DNA of 10,039 nt from the NCBI GenBank assembly GCA_014804565.1, contig JAAUZN010000054.1, forward strand, positions 38,746-48,784, given 5' to 3'. Each line of letters opens with the position of its first letter. Position 1 is the first letter of the stretch. Under the pieces are notes generated by a model. It did not search any database. It had not been told where the DNA came from and saw only the letters and a list, made by a program, of their open reading frames with translations. A program made the position numbers and the translations under genes. Positions 4,070-10,039 of this stretch are shown one piece after another. This DNA is from Lachnospiraceae bacterium. GTDB lineage: Bacteria; Bacillota; Clostridia; Lachnospirales; Lachnospiraceae.

Positions 4070-7000
4070 CTAATCAAGTACCTCGATCCTATACGTAATC
4101 TTTACCCCACTTCCATCTGTAGCCTTAAGCGTAACCATTGCTATACCTGGCTGTCTTGCTGTAAGCATCAAATACAAACCATCTTGTGTTTCATTGGTAG
4201 TCACTTCCACAATTTTCTTGTTCGAAGAAGATGCCTCTATATACCCACCTTGAACATCTGATGAAATAGGAAGTGAAATAAATTTTTGCACACCATCTGC
4301 ATCAGACATTTTCTGAACCTGATTAAATACTTTAACCCTTCCGTAATCCGCCTGTAATTTATATGCGCTCACATACGTCGCCGCGCGCACTGCCATCACC
4401 TTGTAAGTAGCTTTCACACCACTGTTGTCCTTGGCTGTTGCGGTTACTGTCCATACATTATTCCATGTGCCATCAGTATTCTTTGACGGTAACAGTGCCG
4501 TTTTGCTTGCTGTAACTTTACCAGAACCGCTTATTTTTACACCACTGTCAGCAGGGGCATCAATACTCCATGTCACATTTTTATTAGAAACTGTTCCATA
4601 TTCGCTCTCCAATGTAGCTTTAAGCTGAATACTCTTATTCCGCACAACACACATATCAACTTTGGGATTACTATAGGAGGCCGTAATCGTATTGGATGCA
4701 ATATGTATCTTGGAAACAGGATTTACAACTTTTACAGTGCAAACCAATTTCTTATTGGAACCATCTGTTGAAGCAAGAGTGATCTTTGTGCTTCCCGCTG
4801 CATTTCCGGTCGCCTTGATCTTCAGCGTAATATTCTCTTCGCTTCTTGTCGCTGTAACCGTGGCAATTCCTTTATTACTGCTATCTACAGTATACGCATC
4901 AAAATCAATATCCCCTGCACTGCCCTTACCTTTGATCCGAACAACTATATCCTTCTGTGTTTCGGTTGTGCTGGCAGCTTTTTCCCTATAAAGTGTCACA
5001 CTGGCATCTTTCTTATTTACAAATTCAAATTTATCGATGACATCACTTATCACTGTTATTGTCGCGCCAGCAGATTCCACTTTACCATTATCCATTGAGA
5101 TTGCCTTAACAGTATACTCACCCGGCTTTGCATTCTTGGACGCTGTCACCTTACCATTGCTTGCATTTATACTTACGCCAACCTCAGTCGCAAACGCTTT
5201 ATCTAACTTGGCATCTACAACTTTTCCATCCTTAATAAGCTGCCATGTCACTTTCTTATTTGTCGTGTCTGCGGGTGAAACCGCCGCCTTAAATGTCACA
5301 TTCTTGCCTACTGCAACCTTGGACGCACCAGATACCTCAATCTTTGTTGCCTGCTGTGTTATCGTTACCGTACAGGTTGCCTTCTTGCCGCTGGAATCAT
5401 TCGCCAATGCCGTAATCGTCACCTTACCAGCTTTATGGGGCGTCACTTTTCCCGCACTGCTCACCTCTGCGATTGTCGTATTGCTACTCGTCCACTTAAA
5501 ATCCGTCACTGATAGCGTAGTCTCTGCGCTCATTGCCTCAGATACAAAATCTGTCGCAAGATCATAAGTTTCAGCAGTCGGTAATTCTATCGACACAGTT
5601 TTCTTATTGAACTTGGCGCTCTTAACTCGTACAGCAGTAATTACCTCTATATCATAGGTTGCCTGTATCTGCTTTCTATCCTGCGCTATTGCCACCACTC
5701 GATATGATCCTGCCTGAGCATTTTTAGTTGCTGTCACCTTACCATTGCTTGTATTTATACTAACACCCAAGGTTTTGGCATCTTGCGCACTCACAACTAC
5801 ATTATCCTTCTGAAGCTGCCAATCCAGTTTTTTATTTGTTGCATATGTCGGAGTCACTGTTGCCGAAAGCTGAATACTCTTGCCCGGAGCAACATATTTC
5901 ACACCATCAATCTCAATTTTGGTCACATACGGTGTCAGCGCTTTCGTAGCGCTTTTCACTGCACTGGAGACTCCGCTCGCATTGACAGCAATTGCCTTTA
6001 TCGTTACTTTTGCACTATCATTAATAGAAAAGGGGGTTGAATATACTTGCGCCTCTGATGCTTTATCAATTTCGCCATTCTTAAAAGCGGGACTCTTACC
6101 GTTCGTTGTATAATAAACCGTCAACCCAATCGGTGCTGTAATCGTAACAGTCACGCTCTGTTTTTCCTCTGTATCATATTCGATATCAATCACCGGTGCC
6201 TGCGGTTTTGCAGATGCCGTCGTTAACTTAAAAGCTTTCGTCAAACTCGTGACACCTTTACCCATACCCGAACCAGATACTTTGACCGCATTACTCTTCA
6301 TTACTTTTTCCAGTGCGTCAACTCTAGCCTTACTCTTTCCCATCGATTTTAGGGAACTGTGAGAAGCCAGAAGCACCGCCGCCTCTCCGGATGCAACAGG
6401 ACATGCCATCGATGTACCGTTCATAGATGCATAACCATCATTAAGATAAGTAGAGTAGATATTTACGCCCGGCGCACTTAAATCTACCCACGAGCCATAT
6501 GTTGAAAAATCCGCTCTGACATTATTTGTATCTGTAGCTGCCACACAGATAATCCCATCATAACATGCCGGATAATTGATAGCACTGACACCATCGTTAC
6601 CTGCTGATACAAAGATAGCTATTCCTCTCTCCTCATATGCTTCCGTTATTATATCTTGCACCAGTTGATTGTAGCCGGGACCACCTAAACTCATATTGAT
6701 AACATCTACGTCCCATGCTATTGCCTGAGCTATTCCCTGGTAGATTGTATCATCCGTTCCTGATCCCGCATCATTTAGAACTTTAATATTATACAGTGCA
6801 GCATCCGGTGCTATACCCGCACCGCCTATACTATTACTTTTTGCTCCGATAATACCTGCGACATGCGTACCATGTCCATAGTTATCTAAGTGAGAACTCG
6901 CCGCAGTCTTATTCGCATTACCCGTAATGGTTATATCTGAATGAGTTGCCACTCCACTATCCAAGACAGCAACCTTAACTCCCTCACCCGTATACCCTGA

Positions 7001-7963
7001 TTTCCACGCATACGGAGACCCTACAGCAACATGCTGCCACTGATACTGATCACTATTGGGTGACAGATCCGGATCATCATAAGACGCAATCGCAAGTTCA
7101 TACGCCTCTAACACCGAAGTCTCATCCGCTTCCCCATAAATCAGCTCTTCTCCGTTATCGCTATTCGTCTCTTCCACATGTGCATAGCGGTAATAGTTCG
7201 GCCACACTGCCGGTAAGAGCGTTCTGGAAGATGCCGCCGCGCGAATTGCTTCGCATACTGTCGTATCTTTTTCCAACGTTAAAACAAGTAATCCATTCTC
7301 AAAACTCTTGATTTTGGCATTATATGCTTCGGCGATCATCTCCGCTTCCTTTTGAGAGGCAGCCAGAGTCATGACCTCACCTTTTACGTACATAATACCT
7401 TCTTGATCTTCACTAATATCACTCGCTTTATCCGCTAAAACTCTTTTCGCATCTTTCTGCTCCAAGCTTAACCGATAATCGTCGGGCATGCCAGAAAAAT
7501 CACCCAATTCATCATCTTTATCTTCTTCTGGCTCTGTCTCTAACCCGTTTCCAGATACTGTATCCTCCTCAGTCCGATCTCCTTCCGAAAGTTCTCCCTC
7601 TTCATCTTTTTCTACTTCTTGATCTTCTCCTTCATCTGACTCCGAAGGATTTTCGTCAGATTCATCTTTCTTATCTGTGCTATCAGAATCAGAACCTTCC
7701 TCTCCACTTTCTTCATTTTTAGAGTCTTCTTTATCCTCCTGTCCATCATCAGTCTGATCAGGATTCTCTACTATGGTATCATCAGCATCTTGTTCCTCTT
7801 CTTCGCCGACAATCTCCATATTTTTTTCCGCGTCTTCATCCTGAACTAAATCAGTTAATTCCTCCGCGTGTACCACCGAAGCCGCTCCAACCGGCTCTAT
7901 CACCATCATTGCAGAGAGCAACAATGGCAAAATGACTCTACCCCTTTTCCATCTTCTTCTCAT
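4070..7963 (-). CDS. Secreted S8 (subtilisin-family) serine protease with Ig-like repeats
   Basis: This is a 1297-residue extracellular protease, numbered from the ATG at 7961-7963, which is preferred over the adjacent GTG because GGAGG (7970-7974) is then 6 bases away. A basic signal peptide ends near VVHA (about residue 33). Residues 41-165 are extremely rich in Asp/Glu/Ser. Residues 190-265 look like an I9-type propeptide (SFENGLLVL). The catalytic domain (about 308-582) shows VAVLDSG (Asp335), GHGTHVAG (His364), SAGNDG (oxyanion Asn457-1=456) and NGTSMACP (Ser518), all intact. Then come a chitobiase-C-terminal-like domain (583-679; ITAPIGLTVYYTTNGKSP) and about six bacterial Ig-like domains to the end. 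There is no LPXTG, SLH or choline-binding anchor, so it is secreted or held by its Ig-like modules. It follows the small membrane protein by 21 bases, probably as one operon. The target is unknown. Confidence 0.93.
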   Translation of the reverse strand: MRRRWKRGRVILPLLLSAMMVIEPVGAASVVHAEELTDLVQDEDAEKNMEIVGEEEEQDADDTIVENPDQTDDGQEDKEDSKNEESGEEGSDSDSTDKKDESDENPSESDEGEDQEVEKDEEGELSEGDRTEEDTVSGNGLETEPEEDKDDELGDFSGMPDDYRLSLEQKDAKRVLADKASDISEDQEGIMYVKGEVMTLAASQKEAEMIAEAYNAKIKSFENGLLVLTLEKDTTVCEAIRAAASSRTLLPAVWPNYYRYAHVEETNSDNGEELIYGEADETSVLEAYELAIASYDDPDLSPNSDQYQWQHVAVGSPYAWKSGYTGEGVKVAVLDSGVATHSDITITGNANKTAASSHLDNYGHGTHVAGIIGAKSNSIGGAGIAPDAALYNIKVLNDAGSGTDDTIYQGIAQAIAWDVDVINMSLGGPGYNQLVQDIITEAYEERGIAIFVSAGNDGVSAINYPACYDGIICVAATDTNNVRADFSTYGSWVDLSAPGVNIYSTYLNDGYASMNGTSMACPVASGEAAVLLASHSSLKSMGKSKARVDALEKVMKSNAVKVSGSGMGKGVTSLTKAFKLTTASAKPQAPVIDIEYDTEEKQSVTVTITAPIGLTVYYTTNGKSPAFKNGEIDKASEAQVYSTPFSINDSAKVTIKAIAVNASGVSSAVKSATKALTPYVTKIEIDGVKYVAPGKSIQLSATVTPTYATNKKLDWQLQKDNVVVSAQDAKTLGVSINTSNGKVTATKNAQAGSYRVVAIAQDRKQIQATYDIEVITAVRVKSAKFNKKTVSIELPTAETYDLATDFVSEAMSAETTLSVTDFKWTSSNTTIAEVSSAGKVTPHKAGKVTITALANDSSGKKATCTVTITQQATKIEVSGASKVAVGKNVTFKAAVSPADTTNKKVTWQLIKDGKVVDAKLDKAFATEVGVSINASNGKVTASKNAKPGEYTVKAISMDNGKVESAGATITVISDVIDKFEFVNKKDASVTLYREKAASTTETQKDIVVRIKGKGSAGDIDFDAYTVDSSNKGIATVTATRSEENITLKIKATGNAAGSTKITLASTDGSNKKLVCTVKVVNPVSKIHIASNTITASYSNPKVDMCVVRNKSIQLKATLESEYGTVSNKNVTWSIDAPADSGVKISGSGKVTASKTALLPSKNTDGTWNNVWTVTATAKDNSGVKATYKVMAVRAATYVSAYKLQADYGRVKVFNQVQKMSDADGVQKFISLPISSDVQGGYIEASSSNKKIVEVTTNETQDGLYLMLTARQPGIAMVTLKATDGSGVKITYRIEVLD
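5142..5180 (-). repeat. Internal repeat of the subtilase gene, copy B
   Basis: This stretch nearly matches 5730-5768 (gctgtcaccttaccattgct on the plus strand, with a few third-position-like differences after it). The spacing is 588 bases, exactly 196 codons, and it codes GVSINASNGKVTA against GVSINTSNGKVTA. It marks duplication of a two-domain Ig-like unit. Confidence 0.75.
5730..5768 (-). repeat. Internal repeat of the subtilase gene, copy A
   Basis: This is the partner of 5142-5180, 588 bases away in the same frame. It belongs to the first Ig-like domain (about residues 680-774), whose counterpart is the domain at about 872-972. Confidence 0.75.
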
Positions 7964-7984
7964 CACTTTCCTCCTTTTCTTTGA

Positions 7985-8380
7985 TTACTCACCGTATATC
8001 CGTTGTATCTGATCCCCGTCATATGCCGATCTGATAAAATTAATCGATAATTTCGTATAACCGTTCTTCTCTCCCCTGGCAATCACCTCAAAAGGATCTT
8101 CATTCGTCTGATATAATGCAAGCCCATTTTCAAAAGACACCAGATCAATACCATACTGCTCCGCAATTCCCTGTGCCTCTTCTTCTGTCTCCGTAAGCGC
8201 CATCAACGGGTTATCTGCTATTTCTGTCTGCTCGAAATCAACAATATCAGCCGCGTACACTTTCACAAACGGAAACGCCGGCCCTTTTCCAAAGTGCACA
8301 AACATCACATACCACCCCGCTAAAGCCACTACAATAACTCCTACTGCTCCGATCATCATCGTCAACATACGCTTCTTCAT
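7985..8380 (-). CDS. Membrane-anchored protein with a subtilase-propeptide-like outer domain
   Basis: This is a 131-residue protein starting at the ATG 8378-8380, chosen for the G-rich ribosome-binding site GAGGGGGG (8386-8393, 5-base spacer); an upstream ATG at 8399-8401 would add seven residues but has no good site. MKKR is followed by one hydrophobic segment (about 7-28), so it is probably a single-pass protein with its C-terminus outside; a VYA site near residue 43 could allow cleavage. Residues 60-122 (MALTETEEEAQGIAEQYGID, then SFENGLALYQ) resemble the propeptide of the following subtilase (MTLAASQKEAEMIAEAYNAK, then SFENGLLVL): shared EA, IAE.Y and SFENGL at the same spacing. Propeptides of this family fold and inhibit their protease. 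I infer a separate inhibitor, chaperone or membrane tether for the subtilase, with which it shares an operon. No family name is known to me. Confidence 0.8.
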   Translation of the reverse strand: MKKRMLTMMIGAVGVIVVALAGWYVMFVHFGKGPAFPFVKVYAADIVDFEQTEIADNPLMALTETEEEAQGIAEQYGIDLVSFENGLALYQTNEDPFEVIARGEKNGYTKLSINFIRSAYDGDQIQRIYGE

Positions 8381-8489
8381 CAAGTCCCCCCTCTCGTACA
8401 TAACATTCCATGTTTTTTAGAATAGCACATTGTGACTAAAAAGGGTAGAGGCACAACAAAACATTTAAAAGTTTTTATTTGTGTTTCCC

Positions 8490-8518
8490 ATCATAACACA
8501 AATACACTCTCCCTTCAA
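8490..8518 (-). promoter_or_regulatory. Candidate promoter for the small protein and subtilase
   Basis: On the minus strand TTGAAG (8513-8518; four of six) and TATGAT (8490-8495; five of six) are 17 bases apart. The -35 sits in the loop and edge of the dnaJ terminator hairpin. The leader to the small gene's start would be about 100 bases. Confidence 0.45.
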
Positions 8519-8533
8519 TGCGGGAGAGTGTAT
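8502..8533 (-). terminator. Terminator after dnaJ
   Basis: A 12-bp perfect stem (ATACACTCTCCC at 8502-8513 with GGGAGAGTGTAT at 8522-8533) with an 8-base loop lies about 33 bases after the dnaJ stop. On the minus strand it is followed by TTGTGTT, a weak U-run, so some read-through into the downstream pair is possible. Confidence 0.7.
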
Positions 8534-8566
8534 CTTTCCAAAATCTTTCCGATATCTTTCCAATAC

Positions 8567-9748
8567 TCAGAATTTAAATTTTTTCTTTTTCTTTCCGCTT
8601 CCCCCGGTCGGCTCCTCTGCCGAATCGGAGGTTATGTTCTTAGCCGCATTCAAGCTGTCTCCGGTCTGGGCGTCGAACTGCTTTAACAGCTCCTTCGCCT
8701 CGTGCGGTAGCTTATCAGGCACCTGCACCACTAATGTCACATAATGGTCGCCGCGCACATCTTTATTGCGCAGGGAAGGAACGCCCTTGCCCTTCAACCG
8801 AACCTTCGTGTCAGTCTGTGTACCGGCTTTCACCTCGTAGATCACTCTGCCGTCTACGGTGTCGATCACGATCTCGCCGCCCAGCGCCGCAACCGCGAAG
8901 GACATGGGCACCGTGGAGTAGATATTTTCATCCTGTCTCTGGAAGATGGGATGTCTTCCTACCACCACTTCAACCAGAAGATCTCCTCTGGGACCACCGT
9001 TTGTTCCCGGCTCGCCCTTATCACGAATGCGGACACACTGTCCATTGTCGATACCTGCCGGAATAGAGACCTGTATCTTCTTTTTATTGGCAATATATCC
9101 TGTGCCGCGGCAGTCCGGGCACTTATCCTTTATCACCTTACCCGTTCCGTGACAGTCCGGACAGGTCTGCACATTTCGCACCGTACCGAAGAAAGACTGC
9201 TGGGTAAAGACCACCTGCCCCTTACCGCCGCACTTTGTACAGGTCTCAGGGCTGGTACCCGGCTTCGCGCCGGTACCATGACAGGAGGTACACTCATCCT
9301 TTAAGGTCAGCTCGATCTCTTTATCCACGCCGAAGACCGCCTCCTCGAAGGTAATGCGGACGCTGGTCCTCAGGTTTGCTCCTTTCATGGGCCCGTTGCT
9401 TCTGCCGCCGCTGCGTCTTCCGCTCCCGAATAGATCGCCGAAAATGTCGCCGAATATATCACCGAAATCCGCGCTGTTGAAATCAAAGCCGCCGAAACCG
9501 CCTGCGCCGCCCGCACCGTCGAAGGCAGCATGACCATATTGGTCATACTGTCTCCTCTTTTCGGGGTCGCTCAAAACAGCGTAGGCCTCCGAAGCCTCTT
9601 TAAATTTTTTCTCCGCCTCCGCGTCCCCCGGATTCATGTCGGGATGATACTTCTTAGCCAGAACTCTGTATGCCTTTTTGATGGCGGCGTCGTCAGCGCT
9701 CTTCTCTACGCCGAGCACCTCATAGTAATCTCGTTTCTGTTCTGCCAT
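8567..9748 (-). CDS. dnaJ: Chaperone protein DnaJ (Hsp40)
   Basis: This is a full-length 393-residue cytoplasmic co-chaperone that delivers unfolded clients to DnaK and stimulates its ATPase. The J domain covers about residues 6-70 with the essential HPD at 35-37. A Gly/Phe-rich linker follows (about 77-110; [11 protein letters not shown] and repeated GDIFGD). Four CxxCxGxG motifs give the zinc sites: Cys153/156, 170/173, 196/199 and 210/213. The substrate-binding C-terminal domains contain PRGDLLVEV and [15 protein letters not shown]. The protein ends in an unusual lysine-rich tail ([11 protein letters not shown]). It starts 21 bases after the dnaK stop, with a modest AAAGG ribosome-binding site, so it is co-transcribed with dnaK. 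Its base composition is clearly more GC-rich than the genes to its left. Confidence 0.97.
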   Translation of the reverse strand: MAEQKRDYYEVLGVEKSADDAAIKKAYRVLAKKYHPDMNPGDAEAEKKFKEASEAYAVLSDPEKRRQYDQYGHAAFDGAGGAGGFGGFDFNSADFGDIFGDIFGDLFGSGRRSGGRSNGPMKGANLRTSVRITFEEAVFGVDKEIELTLKDECTSCHGTGAKPGTSPETCTKCGGKGQVVFTQQSFFGTVRNVQTCPDCHGTGKVIKDKCPDCRGTGYIANKKKIQVSIPAGIDNGQCVRIRDKGEPGTNGGPRGDLLVEVVVGRHPIFQRQDENIYSTVPMSFAVAALGGEIVIDTVDGRVIYEVKAGTQTDTKVRLKGKGVPSLRNKDVRGDHYVTLVVQVPDKLPHEAKELLKQFDAQTGDSLNAAKNITSDSAEEPTGGSGKKKKKFKF

Positions 9749-9769
9749 GGCTCAAACCTTTCCATATTT

Positions 9770-10039
9770 TTAGACTTCTCTGTAGTCTCCATCCACCACA
9801 TCATCTGCGGGGCCGTTATCCTGTGCTCCTGCATCCTGCGCACCGCCCATATCACTCATGTCCGGGCCGCCCTGTGCCTGCTGCATGCTCTCATACATCT
9901 TGGTAAACAGCGCCTGTGCAGAGTTGGTCAGTTTCTCCTTCGCAGCCTTCAGCTCGTCAAGCTGGCTGTCGGTAAGCTCCTGATCCTTTGTCTTCTCCAA
10001 AATATCCTTCACAGCCTGCAGATCTGCCTCCACACCGGC
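9770..10039 (-). CDS. dnaK: Chaperone protein DnaK (Hsp70), C-terminal end, cut by the window edge
   Basis: Only the last 89 residues are present; the frame is open through the window edge (…AGVEADLQ…), so the start lies outside. The visible part is the helical lid of the substrate-binding domain (VKDILEKTKDQELTDSQLDE, LKAAKEKLTNSAQALFTKMYE) followed by the flexible Gly/Met/Gln-rich tail and the typical acidic ending DDVVDGDYREV, which resembles the EEVD-like tails of bacterial DnaK. dnaJ follows immediately downstream, which confirms the call. Confidence 0.95.
   Translation of the reverse strand, partial: AGVEADLQAVKDILEKTKDQELTDSQLDELKAAKEKLTNSAQALFTKMYESMQQAQGGPDMSDMGGAQDAGAQDNGPADDVVDGDYREV

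Noticed and set aside
4425..6113. Several long open frames on the plus strand opposite the subtilase Ig-like region, with hydrophobic translations
   Set aside because: They are antisense shadows of Thr/Val/Ala/Lys-rich coding sequence, lack ribosome-binding sites, and overlap one another.
7964..7966. GTG start for the subtilase
   Set aside because: It would sit only 3 bases from GGAGG; the next codon, ATG at 7961-7963, has a normal 6-base spacing.
8734..9304. Plus-strand open frames opposite dnaJ
   Set aside because: They lie entirely within a well-conserved dnaJ, are rich in Arg/Ser/Cys from GC-rich antisense codons, and have no known motif.
9749..9769. Possible CIRCE-type heat-shock operator before dnaJ
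   Set aside because: The 21-base dnaK-dnaJ gap has no inverted repeat; control is expected upstream of dnaK, outside the window.

Overview
The window looks like a low-to-moderate GC Firmicute of the Clostridia, most likely a gut Lachnospiraceae. This is inferred from the dnaK-dnaJ pair, the style of the large secreted subtilase with bacterial Ig-like domains, and the Rpn/RhuM/HicB accessory genes; no marker gene fixes the species. Every supported gene reads on the minus strand, so gene order runs from right to left.

Right end (about 8500-10039), conserved and visibly GC-richer: the 3' end of dnaK (cut by the window edge) followed by a complete dnaJ and a hairpin terminator. That terminator carries a candidate promoter for the next unit.

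Middle (about 4000-8500): a two-gene unit. A small membrane-anchored protein (7985-8380) is followed 21 bases later by a 1297-residue secreted S8 subtilase (4070-7963). The subtilase has a signal peptide, a very acidic stretch, a propeptide, a catalytic domain with an intact Asp/His/Ser triad, one chitobiase-like domain and about six Ig-like domains. The outer part of the small protein resembles the subtilase's own propeptide, so the pair may be a protease with a separate membrane-tethered inhibitor or folding helper. A strong hairpin ends the unit.

Left part (about 860-3940), AT-rich and decayed: a stretch of damaged accessory genes. In transcription order these are an Rpn-family nuclease/transposase gene missing its catalytic middle, a hicB antitoxin with both ends replaced, a frameshifted nuclease-domain fragment, a tiny second Rpn remnant, and a RhuM-family gene with two internal deletions and a nonsense codon. 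Three copies of one repeat are placed among them, all in the same direction. Two copies are full length (142 bases, colinear without gaps) and carry a good sigma-70-type promoter plus a leader with two hairpins. The third keeps the leader but its promoter half is replaced by hicB. One hairpin differs between copies by a paired change that keeps the stem. This promoter-leader module, sitting directly upstream of three different gene families, is the most unusual thing in the window.

Left end (168-1027): a tight pair of unrecognised genes, a 56-residue protein and a 181-residue helical protein. The second appears to have lost a C-terminal membrane anchor that is still readable downstream. A terminator lies at 90-119. 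Bases 1-89 and 120-167 hold nothing I can identify.
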